From contig VXAY01002818.1 of NCBI GenBank assembly GCA_013399855.1, positions 124,001 to 188,000 on the forward strand: 64,000 bases of DNA, given 5' to 3'. The notes beneath the pieces were generated by a model. That model did not search any database, had not been told where the DNA came from, and worked only from the letters and a program-made list of their open reading frames with translations. Below are positions 1-13,000 of this stretch, one piece after another. This stretch comes from Oxyruncus cristatus (Eukaryota > Chordata > Aves > Passeriformes > Cotingidae). Each line of letters starts with the position of its first letter. The first letter of the stretch is position 1. The translations under genes were made by a program, and so were the position numbers.

Positions 1-2596
1 GCTATCTCATTAGTGTTGTGATTGAAGAGCTGAAAACACTAAATCTCAAAAAGCAAGTTTTCATGAACAGATTGACTTAGTTTATAGGAAATCCAGCTTG
101 ATTTTGAGGCAGCTTATAGCAGACATGTTTAGAATGTTATTCTTCCAAACAATTAGTAAGAGCATTTATCAGGTTCTTTTTGGAAACCTCAAAGTGTGCT
201 TCCAAATAACCTCTTCAAAATTGTTTTTGAGAGACTATGTAAGAATTACTTGAAAATTACGTTCATCTAATATGAACTATATAGTATTGACTTGCTGGGA
301 ATAGTCTGCATTAATTGTAATTTTTGGAGTTATCTGTTCACTGCTGGATGCAACACTCTATAAACTACAGCCAGTGCAGTTCCACATGAATTGCTTTATC
401 TATCCCACACAATGCAATACTGTGCAGTAGTGAAGGCTCAGGTGCTGGAAACACTGAGCACAGACTAATGAGCGCTCTGCCTTTGGTCCTCAGGGTATTG
501 CTTTGCTGTTGTTTCATTTTCCTGAACAGACATAAATTTGGTTCAAGTCTCCTATACACTCAGGTAAAAAAAAGAAATTCAAAGAAATCGAGAACCTCCA
601 CCTGTGTGCGACATATGATGCAGAGCCCCAAAATCACAGCCATGTTGTTTCAAGTTGTTTGTGTGCACAAAAGTTTTTAAAGGAATTATGTACAGGACTT
701 TGAAAAAAAAGAGATGAAAAATGGGCACAGCATGGTCTTGATTTTAGACTGTGAACTAGTGAGAAATTAATAGGAGATTCATTCAATAATATATAGTGAT
801 TTGTTTATGTTTGAAAACATTAATATTTTTTGACAATAACATATCTTTCATAGGTATTGGATTATAATGAAAAGTCAATTATAATTGTGAAAAAAACCCC
901 TACACTATAGATCATATATCATAGACTGTATTTATTTTGTAGTTTCACACTAGTTTTATAATTAATTTGGAGGGATGTACTTAATATCAACTTGCAAACA
1001 GATAAACAAAGAAGTAGCATAATAATGAATAATAAAATATAGAGAAAAATTTATTCCAGTTATGAATGGTAAGGCATTGATGTACCATAAGCTTTTAAAC
1101 CTAAATATATTTTAACAGGCTTTAACACATTTGAAGATGCAAAATCAACATTGAGGAATTATACATGAACTGAAAATTTAAATTACAGATATTTTCATGC
1201 TGATTTTGGTAGTCTTTTGTCTCTAGAGAGATCCTGAGGGACTGCACTCTGGCTCATATGGTGTCATTAGTTGAGAAAGAGCTTGGGGTAGAGAAAAAAA
1301 TACAGACGGCTTAGTTGAGGAGAAAAATCTTTAAAACATTTCCTTGTATCAAGTAGACAAAAGAATTGAAAAAAAAACCTTCCAGAAAATTACTTATACT
1401 TATTCAGGTACAGTAAATTTGAAGAGAGTATGTGGACAGTCACATAAAAAGATTCCATGTTTGAGAGAAATGGCAGCATGAATGGATTCCTGGATCATTG
1501 CAAGAAACTTTGTCCTGCTGTCAGACCTTGTTGGGTCACTGATCCATAACCAAAAGAAACACACTATGCATCAGAATGTAGAACAAGACCATCTCCTTAG
1601 CTGAAATATTTGGTGGCACTAGTAGGTGACACTGAGCTTCCCATGACAGAATCATACATCAAGTTTGTATGGCTCAAGTTGAAGCAATAAAGATAAATAG
1701 GCTCTCTACTCCTAATAGTTGTTAGCTCCAGTCAGACTAAACTATACCTGTCATTGAATTATTACCATCTCTGCCCTGAAAGCTGAAAGATAGACATCTA
1801 TGCTGATGATTGCAGGGAGACATATTATTATTAGGCTATTAAGCAGAATGCTAAATCTATCATTCAAAGTGTTTCTTAGCTATCGAAGATCCTTGTGCAA
1901 TGAACCATTGAATGTTATCTACCACTATGGGAGCTGTGAATAAACTTGTTATTAAAAAAAAAAAAAGTAGAAACTTCCTGTGTTCTGCACATTAACTTCA
2001 GTATCTATGGGTATCAGTTTGCTCCGAGTAAAATTCATGATAGCTGGAGGCATTATCAGAGAAAACCTCTGAAAACAGCAAGACAAACTTTCTTGTGACT
2101 CAGATCTTACCTCACACCTTCATGTGCATTGGGTATGGTGCTTAGTCCTGCTCCTTGAAGGAAGAACTTGTCATGTCTAAGGGCTCCTGGTCAAGCACAT
2201 GTTCTGTCAAGCAAAGATTCTTCAATGCTTGATACAGTAAACCTGAATATAGTGTATTCACTTATCATTTCAAGGGTAGCACAAGACTCATTATTTTCTA
2301 ATACATTTTTTAAAATTGCCAGAATGGCTACTACCACAGTATTTATTACTTTTCTCCTTCCAAAACGTTATTAGCTAGTATTGCTTCTGAAGTTAAATTT
2401 AGAAGCCTTATATGGTGTATCCTGTTATTTGTCTAGATAGTATAAACATTGTGACTAGAACATAGCAAGTGTAACCATTTCCAGTAGGAAACTGAAGACA
2501 GGAACATGGACACAGCACCATAAATAATTCTCGTTGTGTATTTTTACCTAAGAATGCCTTGTCTTCTTAACTATTCCCTTACATTTGTATTTCCAG
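1..2596. other. Unique AT-rich sequence, no gene recognised
   Basis: I see no recognisable repeat, RNA gene or coding region here. Open frames are short (about 70 codons or fewer) and resemble no family I know. A short A tract lies near 1952-1965. If the candidate exon that follows is real, this stretch could be its upstream intron, but I found no convincing first exon with the phase it needs. Confidence 0.6.
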
Positions 2597-2631
2597 GACA
2601 AATAAAGCAAGTGAAATGGCTAAAGCATGAA
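2597..2631 (+). CDS. Candidate 35-bp internal exon of a small membrane-protein gene
   Basis: A pyrimidine-rich tract ending in TTTCCAG lies directly before this segment, and a strong donor, GTAAGT, follows directly after it. Of the three frames, only the one entered with one base from an earlier exon is open. It reads QIKQVKWLKHE and ends on a complete codon. That exit phase matches the frame of the candidate terminal exon at 3354, so the two can be joined without a shift. The splice signals and frame are seen directly; that the segment is an exon is inference. A 35-bp match could arise by chance, and no upstream exon was found. The protein is not recognised. Confidence 0.3.
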
Positions 2632-3353
2632 GTAAGTACAAGCTGACTTTTTAAAGGTACTTAGATATTATTAGGTCAAATGGACTAAGGAGCTGAAGAA
2701 GTATTCATTCGAAGGCATTGAACAGCACTTGATAGCATGCGGTGTGATCTATGCCCTAGATGTTTGAGCCTTGAACACATGTCTGATGAACACAGCTTGC
2801 AGACTTCCAGCCAGTCATTGGGCCTTAACGCAGACCAGAGGACATGAATGAGAAGCACTTGTAGAATTTTTTTCACATATCTTCTCAGTTCCCAGAAATG
2901 ACAGATAAAATGGTGTCAAATGACTTGAGAATGAGCCTTCACCAGCTGAAGGGTGGGCCACCATAGTTTGATTGAAAGAGTCCTGAACACTACTGGCTGG
3001 AGAGGCTTTAGGTTTTGTACATCTTCCTATTTTGCCACCTTTCACGGTTAATTTGATAAACAGTTACTTATTCTGAGGAAGAAGAATAATTTTTTGTTGA
3101 GAGCCTCACTTAGCCCACTCCTGCTCTAGTTAGAGCAGCAGGGCTGCCGGCATTGATAGTAATTGCCAGCAATTGTGGATAGCTCAATTACAATTTCTGT
3201 CCTGTCTTTTGTAATTATGGTTACGCTATTAGTTTTCTTTCGATAGTGTGATAGATATGTATGTTTATAATAGCATTGGTTCAGCACTGAGTTCTTAATC
3301 AGTTTGTTTCTTTTGCATGCCTTCTGGTACTTTTTATTTATTTGCCTCTATAG

Positions 3354-3503
3354 ATGTACCTCAAGCTGAGCTCCAGTGCACGCATATACAGAAGGAACCT
3401 CATTCTAACAGCAGTTGTCTACTGCTTTGTATTAATGATGTTCCTCCTATTGCTGCTAGCTGTAATGTTCAGCAAAATTCACAATATCACGCAGAAGACA
3501 TAA
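3354..3503 (+). CDS. Candidate terminal exon encoding a single-pass membrane segment
   Basis: The segment follows a good acceptor, a T-rich tract ending CCTCTATAG. It opens with ATG and runs 49 codons to TAA. Residues 16-39 form an uninterrupted hydrophobic helix (Leu, Val, Met, Phe and Ala) long enough to cross a membrane once. Lys4, Arg10, Arg13 and Arg14 lie before it, and a short tail with an Asn-Ile-Thr sequon (residues 44-46) follows. By the positive-inside rule the N-terminal side would be cytosolic and the sequon lumenal, which is consistent. It could be the last exon of a longer gene joined to 2597-2631, or a 49-residue protein of its own. I do not recognise the family. A hydrophobic frame in AT-rich DNA can also arise by chance. 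Confidence 0.4.
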   Translation: MYLKLSSSARIYRRNLILTAVVYCFVLMMFLLLLLAVMFSKIHNITQKT

Positions 3504-3603
3504 AAGATTAAAACTGGAGGCCTGTAGATCTTCTAAAAATGGATGAATAGATACTGAATTTATTCACACCAGGCAGTATTAATTAAATAATTAAAATAAT
3601 AGA

Positions 3604-3609
3604 AATAAA
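3604..3609 (+). promoter_or_regulatory. Possible polyadenylation signal AATAAA
   Basis: A canonical AATAAA lies about 100 bases after the stop codon of the candidate exon at 3354-3503, where a 3' end signal would be expected. The hexamer is common by chance in AT-rich DNA, so it only adds mild support. Confidence 0.25.
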
Positions 3610-6600
3610 CAGCATTGCCTAAGGAAGCTTTAGCAAAACCCACTATGCTTTAGAAAGCGCTTAGGCATTCAGACTAGACAGCTTATTGCCTCCAAAAGAC
3701 CGAGTTTTGGAGGATAGCTGGTATTTAGATAGCTGACTGTATCATTTACATTAGAAGTAAAGTGGAATTTTATGCACAATAAATCATCTTATGAGAAAAT
3801 TCGTAGGTGCAAGAAATCTGCATTAGATGGGGAGGGCAGGTGATTAAGGTTGCAGGCAAGCTACCTGCAGGGTTTTTCATGAAAATAACAATCCCAGGAA
3901 CAGTCAGAAAACCACACAGCTCTAAGGTACACTGCGGCTGTATCCGTTGAATATATTCTTCCTCCTGTCGCCAAGGAAGGTGGGCCACTGACTGTGGAAA
4001 AAAAAAGCCTGTGGCTGCTTTTATCCTGCCGTGTCCTCTCTCTCTGGAAACACATTACTCACATGTTTTATTCCTATGCTCTGGATTTGTAGTAATGAAA
4101 AAGTGGAAGAAAGAAGATGCAGAAGGAGAAGGAAAAAGCTGAGATCACCAGCTATGCTATATTGTGTTGAGCTGCAAAATGATTTTAGGGTACTGATAAT
4201 TCCTCAAGGGACAACAAACCCCATTTCATTTAAGCTCTAAGGTCACTTTAAATCCAGAGGATGTGAATATTTTCTTTAGCAACAGAAGAAATTTAGGTTC
4301 TGTCTTACACAGTGTGCTATTGTCGATGGGATAGTGGCTGTCTAAAATCTTGAATTCTTAGATTTATTGTCTTATAAAGGGATACTGAATATGAATTCAG
4401 AAAATGTAGATGGATGTGCACATATATTTTATAATGTAAAATATTATATTAATATGTTTTTATGGGTGTATATGAACCTCTGACTTTGTTTAATGATTTA
4501 TAGACTGCAGAGAAGCAAAACTAACTTTTTTTTAGGGGAGAACTTTCTTATATATAGTGTATAAGGTTTTAGCACTGTTTCCAAGGTGAGACCTCTGCTC
4601 TTGAGTGATTTGGTCCATAAGAAGCACATTACTTGGAAGCAGATTGGTTTTGTGGTGTTTTATGTATTCATAGTGGGCAATGTTGTTCAAATATGGAAAA
4701 GATCACCTAGACAGCCAAGAGGGTCAAGACACACTCAGGAAAGTATTCATTGTCCCAGATACCTCCCAACCCGACAGATACTTTATTTAAATTGAGGTAA
4801 TCATTGTGCATTTCCTTTATCAATACTTTGTTTTCTTGAAAACCTAACTACAAAAATTTGGTTAAATCACAAATCAGAATGAATAAAGAAGTGACAAACA
4901 CTTAAAAATCCCTCTTGTCCCTTTCCATTTTTTAGAGTTAGGCTACAAGGACAATGCAAGGTTCAATAGCCGAAAAGGATGTTAAAAGGATGCATAAAGA
5001 AAGGAAGGATGAGAAACTATAGCCCTTAGGAGTCTGATCTCTGGAATTTTACAAAATTTCATATCTAGAAACAGATTTATACAAGCTAAGTCTCAGACAT
5101 TGTTGGTAACCTGCTAAGAACCACTGCACTTTGGGAGAGAATATATGACCCAGCACATGCCTAACCTGTGGGAATTTTTTAATTCTGGTCTCTGACTTGA
5201 AAAAAACAATTTATTTGTTGAAGTTATTTCAATTATCATATCTATAAAATGAGAGTGTTGTTTGGAACTGCTGGGCCCTATATAAATATATATAAAGCTT
5301 AATGAGTCACTGTTCAATGATGACCCCACTTCTCATCTTTCAACACTAGTTGTTAATTATGGAAAAGCAGTGCTGTGCTGCTGTATGTATCCTGTTACCT
5401 TACCATCAGTCTCCACAGAGCTGCAATGTACCGTATAAACATTAGGGGGATGTAAAGTCTTGAAACAAATTCTAACTGTTCTGCTGCTGAATTTTACTTG
5501 TAAAGGGACATAATATTTTTCTTTCAAGGTGCTTAAGAACCTTTTTTATGATGTTTATTGTGTTTAAGATATGCATGTTTTATTTGAGAAACATAATTTT
5601 CAGTGTATTTTAGCATTCCTTTGAGAAAGGAGAATATTTTGAATTGGGAAAATAGCAACAGATTATCTACCCACAAAGATCTTGGAACATTCAGCTGAGC
5701 ATTGAGGGCACTATTTCATAAGGTGTTAAGTGGCACTAAGGTTTTGGAAGACTGAGGGAAGAGATTTTTTCCTGCCAAGCAACCCATCCAATCATCATGA
5801 AATCCCACTTCTTTCTGGGACAGAGTGACTTTTGCAATGCTTCTGTAATACAGACTCACTGCATTCAAGAACATGTTTATGTTTGGTAGTTACCTCAGTG
5901 CTGAGTCTTAGTGTCTTCTTTCCAGTTCTCAGTAACCTGAAAAAATATAAAGTTGTTTTGAAGTATCTCTGTTTGAACTACATTTAGAAAATGATTCCAC
6001 AAGATGCTGAGGAGGTAGAATTGCACCCATAAAATTTGAGTTTTGTGAATGCCCTGTATTCTAGCAGGCACAGAAAAGTATTGTCTAAATCCAGAGGGCT
6101 GCTTCTAATCTCTGTGCAAAGGCAACACTGAAGGATTGGGATTTTTTTAATCTGTTTTCAGCAACAAAGAATAAACCAATGTACCTGTAAAATTTGTGTT
6201 GAAAATCTTACATGTCATTATCCAGAAATAGGGGGGGGTTGTGCTTCTTGAAAATAACCTTTTTTAATTCTTTCAGCCTGACCTGTCAGTCATAATTCCT
6301 GTTTCTGAGTGCCAAAACCAACTGTTTTTATGTTGTTTGGCTTGTGGTCAGCCTTCACAAGCAGAAATCTGATGTGAGGTAAATTATCAGTGTTTATGGT
6401 AAGAAGTCTTCTGCTTTTATTCCAGAGAGCTATAGCATTGCAGGGGGTTAACAGGCAAGTTCATTAATTCCAGAACCCTTGCAATTTTTTCTTGCACATG
6501 ATGCTACCTCTAAATATAACACCAGATTTGGCGTGAGAAACACAGGACTGTTCCAGTTTCAATACTTCTAAACTTCTCTGACCACTCAAATATCCAAGAA

Positions 6601-7086
6601 GTGCTGATGTATGACATATCCATCAACAATACCTACTATGTGAGAATTAAATGCTTTGCACAAGAAAACATCATTTGCGGCCTTGTGTATCTTGTTTAAC
6701 TGCAGTTCGGGTTGCTTTTTTTCTGTAAATCTTATTTTAAAACCTACTTATAAAGCCAAAATACGCAAACAAATGTCGTTTAAGGGGCCTCACTCATGGA
6801 TTTGAGGCTTTTTTTTTTGTTTTTCTTCTGACTTCATAGTTTCTGCAAGGCACATGTTAAACCAGTATGAAATCAAATTAATGTTTTGCCCAATTTTGGC
6901 TTTCAAAAGGGGTTTTTTTGGTAGTTTTTTGTTTGTTGTTTGTTTGGGGGGTTATTTTTGTGAGTGTTTGTTTGTTTTGGTTTGTTTCTCCCTAAATTGT
7001 AACTGTCAGGTTACTCCTACTTCAGAACAGAAAATTCTACATGGCCAAGTCTGAGTCTTCAGGATATATCTTTCATTGATATAAAC
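3610..7086. other. Unique sequence, no gene recognised
   Basis: Only short open frames occur here, and I recognise none of them. The stretch 6905-6990 is rich in G and T with runs of TTTG, which looks like low-complexity sequence. No interspersed repeat was recognised. Confidence 0.55.
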
Positions 7087-7245
7087 GTGGGCAACAAGGG
7101 CGGCGTCATCAGCAAAAAGCAGCTCCCGGGCAAGATGGTTTAAGGTCTTGGTGTGGGCCTTCAGTGGCCTTAGGTTGAACAGGCTTCCATCAGTATGATA
7201 TCGGATGTAGATACCGTCCTGATCATCGAGGTCTGCTGTGACCAC
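7087..7245 (-). mobile_element. Non-CR1 LINE reverse transcriptase fragment (FADD motif), inverted
   Basis: On the minus strand this piece reads about 53 residues of a non-LTR reverse transcriptase. The segment DGSLFNL is followed by FADDAALVAH; FADD (7105-7116) is the catalytic Asp-Asp motif of the palm domain. After the His at 7087 the frame continues but no longer resembles a transposon, so a breakpoint lies there. The style differs from the CR1 copies elsewhere in the window. It matches the region that would lie shortly before the C-terminal piece at 9365-10040, which is on the other strand. The two are probably parts of one insertion or one family. The clade is unsure, possibly RTE-like. 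It is a dead fragment. Confidence 0.6.
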
Positions 7246-9364
7246 AATACTTGCACTAAAATATCCGTATGTTCTCTGAAGTCAAGTTTCTGGAACTATG
7301 GTTAAACAGCCTGATAAAGCAAGCAAACAGTTTTCAGAAAAAAAGTAGGGAACTAATGTTCAGGTTTTGATAGCTCTGAAAATTTTAAACAGAGTGAATT
7401 GACTTTATAAACAGAGACTTTTTCGAATAAGGACAATGCAATATCACAAGCATATGAAATTTCTCCATATCTTTCATGTTTTGCATAAATTTAAGAATAC
7501 AATTGCAGAAAGTTTTCAAATGTTAAAGAATGTTGAAAACTTCATTTTGCTTTATTGAAAAAAGTTTTATTTTCACACTGACAACACTTCTCATTCCATT
7601 CTGTGCTGTTAACTGCAACTAAGTTTTTAAAGAGTCTTCTAGGAATGAGCAGATAAATACCATGAACAATTCTTTCCTTCATCTTAAAATATACTCTCCA
7701 AATGATTTGTACTGTGAAACTGAGAACTTTGTTGAAAACTAATTTATTTTTCATTTAATATATGTAAATTCTGTTATGAAGTTCTAAAAGGTGCCAACAG
7801 CTCTACTGTTTCAAGAAACTCAAGCAGAGTAGATTTTAATCAGAAAGAGTCAGAAATGTTCTTCTGAAGTCATATACTAAGCAGTTTAGAAAGTAAAGCA
7901 TTTGTACAAGACAGTCCTCCTAGTGCTTTCTGGAAATACAGACTTAGTTTTCATACTTAGTCATTGAAGAAGGATATTTTATGAGCTAATTTAAGGAACA
8001 ATAAAGAAATAATGTCCTTTTGTATGTTTTGCACCATTCTTGTAGCTTTTCTTTACATCCCTTCTTTTATCTTATGCTCTAAGCAGCTTATTTTGAAAAA
8101 GAGTACATTTTCATTTCAAAATTAATATGTTGAAAATGTGAATTAAATGACCACATAAAATGACATTTCAAAATGATTAAGTTAAGCTGAGCCTAATTTA
8201 CTACCTTGTAAAAAATAAAGTGAACTCCATAACCCTTCTCAGCCTGAGAACTCACTACAAGAATTTTCTTCTTCAGTGACAAAGAGGTGAAAGAAGATGT
8301 GCCCGCACTGCACAGTACAGGAGAGGGTAAAGAATCTCCTTTTATTTGGAAATTAGTTCAAGTGAAAATCTATGCTACCATGACAATACTGCTTTCAGCA
8401 CACAACCTTGGATATCTCAGTGCAGTTCTTCAGTGTCAACATACACTCTATAGTCTCTACAGATACTGCCTATCTATTCCTAGTCCTTTCAACATCTCCT
8501 AAGATCTCCTAACTCAATTAAATTATGTAAGCAGGAAGATTGATTGACTACAAAAGATTCTACATCTCCCCTCTGAGTGTCATTCTGTAAAAAAAACATT
8601 GAAAAGCCTCACTCACCAATCTGACAAATCAATTAAAATGTGACCTCTGTCAGCCTGTGTTGATGGAGATTTATCCATGCAGATGAATGAACTTGGAATT
8701 CAGCAATTCAATGTGGTCAAGCCTTGCGTAGTCATAAAATCTCGATTCAGACAACTCAAATGTATTCCTGAATTTTATACTGAAATTTAATGATTACAGT
8801 GGAACACCAAACTGAATTCTCTAAGGGCAAAATATACTGCAAAAGACACAAGATATGCAAGACGGTGAATGCTCTTGATAAGTGTAGCTGATAACATATT
8901 TTCACTTGTAGGAAATATTTAATATAAAATTTACTATATAAAATCAATGAAATGAGAATTAAATAGGTTAGACAGTCAATTTCAAAAAATAATTTCCAAT
9001 AATATATCATTATTATATGAGAACTGTTGCTGGTGGACTTCCACACTGATGTGATCCTATTTTTTTGCTATATCATGTACTCTTGCCAGTGACTTCTAAA
9101 ATTTGAAAATAATTCAATATTGGTTACAACAGTAAATAGGATAAAAGACAATTGCAGGGAAGGATGTAGCTCTGTATGGTGCTATCATACAGATAGCAGA
9201 TATGTGTGTGATATATTACATACATTTCTCATATCTCATGTATCTGCTATGTATGCTGCATAAAGTTTGGGGCAAAGGCATTCTCTCCCTCAGTTTCTTC
9301 ATATGTTAGGAAAACCTTTTATATGATCATGCTTTTAGTGCACAGTTACCAGTGTCCATTCATC
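7246..9364. other. AT-rich spacer between two opposed LINE pieces
   Basis: This stretch separates the inverted FADD piece from the forward C-terminal piece. It is AT-rich, and I see no RNA gene, repeat family or gene in it. A 96-codon minus-strand frame at 8756-9046 is composed of AT-driven residues (Ile, Leu, Tyr, Lys) and is not credible as a gene. Confidence 0.5.
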
Positions 9365-10040
9365 TCCTCGGACGGTAAAATTGACAAGGAGATAGACAAC
9401 AGGTTGGCGAAGGCATATAGAGCTTTCAGAAAACTCCGTAAAAGAGTTTGGTGTAATAAACACCTGAAGAAAAGTACAAAAATTAGTGTTTACAGAGCTG
9501 TTGTTTTGTCTACTCTTTTGTATGGGTCCGAATCATGGGTCATCTACCGCCACCACTTGAGAGTCTTAGAACGCTCCCATCAGCACTGCCTCCGCACAAT
9601 CCTAAACATCCACTGGACTGACAAAGTGACCAATGTGTCTGTCCTTGAACACGCAGCAGTCATGGGTATTGAGGCCATGCTGCTGAGAACACAGCTGCAC
9701 TGGGCAGGGCACATCTCCGGGATGGAGGACGACCGCCTCCCCAAGATTGTGCTCTATGGCGAACTCGCCACTGGCTGCCGCGAGAGAGGAGCCCCGAAGA
9801 GGAGATACAAGGACTCCCTGAAACAACATCTCAGCCTTGGCCATATTGGTCATCATCATTGGTCTACTCTGGCCTCCAATCNCTTGCCAATACCGCCTAA
9901 GGAGACTTTCCGCTGTGCCTTTTTGCAACCGGACTTGTCTATCTTGCATTGGCCTCTTTAGCCATCAACGTGCTTGTAGCAAGCGTGGGTAGAGTCCTTC
10001 TCAAATCTTGGTTCGTGAAGCCTAGCCACGATGTCCAGTG
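9365..10040 (+). mobile_element. 3' part of a non-CR1 LINE: RT C-terminus plus zinc-finger-like tail
   Basis: An open frame with no stop for over 500 bases reads the thumb and C-terminal region of a non-LTR reverse transcriptase. It begins near SSDGKIDKEIDNRLAKA and includes LLYGSESW and RTQLHWAGH. Near the N at 9882 sequence is missing or garbled, and the reading moves to another frame. There, about 9925-9993, a C-terminal finger of the form Cys-x3-Cys, later His-x3-Cys, is followed by TAG. About 50 bases of probable 3' UTR follow. The 5' end is truncated. Such an open frame suggests a fairly recent insertion for a bird, where most non-CR1 LINEs are old and broken. The clade is not certain. 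Confidence 0.7.
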
Positions 10041-13000
10041 TCCATGGTACTGTTCTGAAATGGTATGGGTACCTGGGTACCTGGTTTGCCACTACTTGCA
10101 TACAGAGAAAGAGTAAACTGATATTGACAACATTCATATTCAAGTAAGTAAGACTAAACTTGTAAGAACAATGCACACCCCTTGGAAAGTCATCCAGGGT
10201 ATATAGTGTATTTTAGGTTTGAAAAGTAGTGAAAGTACACTTGGTAAATGATGAATAATTGTTTGAATGTGAGTTTCCAGTTGTAAACTTGGAAGAATGA
10301 GATTATGCGTGTGGAAGCAGCAAATGCGGAGTATCAGAAAACAGAGGTTATTATTATACACTATTTAAATTATCTCAGTTGTGTTCTGTGGAAACCTTTT
10401 GCTCTGACATTCAGACCTTTGGCAACAATGGAGAAAAACTGACGAAGATTCAAGACAGTCAAAAAATATATAAAGGTCTAGAAGTTTTAGGTTACAGAAG
10501 AATGCTAAAGATTTGTGAATAAATGGAGGAGTAGCTCAATAGTACCTGGTAGAACTGGGATTCTGATAGTAGCACTTTAATTTAGTGAATAAACTACTGG
10601 TTGGGACAAATTAGATAATTTGAGATTAGAATTAGTAGCACATATTTTACAGAAAAAAAAGTATCAGACATTAGGATAAGCCAGTGAAGAATACAAAAAA
10701 TGGATGTCTTTATTAAACACCAAGGGTGTGATGTGTGAGCTACTGAAAATGTAGGTGGTTGTAAGAGGGACATCAGCTTTTATAATCATGGTTTCCTCCT
10801 GTTCTAGAGCCAATGAACACCCCATATTTGTCTACATTTTGACCCTTGACCTTCTACATAACATCCATAGGCATAAATCATAATATAACTTGTAATAACA
10901 AGTTGTCTTTCTTGAGGTACACAGGCTATTTTCCATTAATGCATCACATTTTATTTTTGAATTTTTAATTTCAAGTTATAGTATTCTGTGGCAATTGTGA
11001 AAGACAGTTAACACCTGACTCCATCTTGAAAAATTTGGTCTCAGATATCTCAGAGGGACAATGATAAGTCAGGGAAACATTCCAGGCAGCAGTTTGGAGA
11101 TGAGGAAGAGGATTTTTTTTCCGAAGCATTAGATGGAGCTTACAGGGAATAAATGCCTGTGTCCATTACATTACAGTATATCAGTTATCAGTGGAAACTG
11201 CTCTGGGAAAAGGATAGAATAAAATCTCAGTGAGTACAAATGAATCCCTAGATGCTTCCCAATGCAGTTTTCTTTTTGCTGTAGAAGTACTTTCCATGAC
11301 AACATAATCTTCTATGATAAAATTCAATTTTTAGCTAAAAATGTTTGGAAAAAACAATTGCATTTCATGTAGTTTTGACTTGGATTTCATCACATCACTT
11401 TTCCTATGGAGGAACAGTCAAGCAAAAAGGAGCCCCGTGAGAAAAAGATTTGAATACCCAACCTCATCTGAGTCCATAAGGTAAGTGCGAAGGTGCTCAC
11501 AAATTATTAGAGGAAATCTGTCTCAAAAGTCTGTAGATATTTATCATGAAAAGTCTTAACATCAGCAAAAGAATCATCAAAAGGAGCTAATATTGGCTTA
11601 TAGTTATCTAACAGATATGTCATGGATATATTTTTCTGACTAGATGATTATTATGCTTCTGTTTAGGTTATTGCTGCAGACAGTCTTGAAAGAAAAGTTC
11701 TAATTTTTTATCTTAATAGTTTTGTTTGCACAAAAGATCCCAGAAAGCTAATAGATAATTGGAATTAACAAAAAGAGGAAAGAAAGAGAAACTAGCGTTG
11801 AAACTGCTTCTTTGAAAGTTATTCCAAATAGACTTTAAAAGAAAAGTTTACCTAAGATATTCATTTGTGAACTTTTATTTCTGTATTCATAATTCATATG
11901 AAGAGTAGTAGTAACAGACAGGAAATAAGTGCTAGTCCAATATCAATCTGAAAATTAAAACAATCCACAGGAATGGTCAGATGAGTTTGATAGTTTCCAA
12001 TAGATATATGCATTGATTGGAATATGGTGACAATTAGCATGAGCCATTAAAAAAACATGCTTCATATTAGCAAGTCTGTTCTTGTTGACGATGTTACAAA
12101 GAAGAAGGGCATTAAGGGATGTCAAGCTAGGTGAGACATCCACAGTAGTATATCAGAGAATGCTACAGAGGTCATCAGATTTATATCTTACCACTTAATG
12201 GGTCTTTTCACCGTGAAAGAGAAACTCTGCTCTTCTTTTGTGGAGATTTTTAAGGGAAATACTAAGATTGGTAAGAATGAAATGTGAACAGAAATGCCTG
12301 TGTATTTAAACTCCAGAGCAGTAGAAAAGGGTTAAAAGAAATGGCTTGCATTTATCACAGAGAACACCATCCCCAGGTCATTACTTCCAGGATACTCTTC
12401 CCAGCAGTAAAATTGAGGAATGTGTTGCTTGCATGAAGACAAAAAGACCTGCATGCTGATAAGACACAGATAACTTATCGATGGAAGTCCTGAGTCCATA
12501 CACCAGGAGCATGGCAACGAGACTGCAACATATCACATACAGCAGTTCTTTCCCTGTTAGCTCACCAGAAAAGGAGACTGTGACATGCAGAGAAAAAAAA
12601 AAAAAAAAGAAAAAAAGAAAAATAGAGGCAGTAAAATTAACAGACTTTTTAAGGCTGAAATAAGCAATAGTCAGAGGACCTCCTTGTTAAGTCCAAAATT
12701 GGTTTGCTGTTGTTCATCAAAAAGGACCCCAGAGATGTGATGAGGCCTTGATAGCCAGTGTCCCTGGTCTCCTGTTTTGCACAAATGATCCCGTTGAGAT
12801 CATTTGGCCCCATGGTCCTGGTGAGTGTGTATGTGTGTGAGAGGGCATGAACTACCTGAAAAAAAGACTGCAAAATGATAAAACCTTGGCGATTTGAGTC
12901 CATAAAAATATTGCAAATCTTGTAAATATGTGTCACCTCACCCTTTCATAAGTTCTCTCACTTAATTTTGCTTGAACTGGATTGAGACTTTGTCTGGCAT

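Noticed and set aside
468..563. Possible first exon (hydrophobic start, then GTAAAA) for the gene near 3 kb
   Set aside because: It ends on a complete codon, while the candidate exon at 2597 needs one base carried over, so the frames do not join.
8756..9046. 96-codon minus-strand frame
   Set aside because: Built of AT-rich codons without any motif; expected by chance in this DNA.
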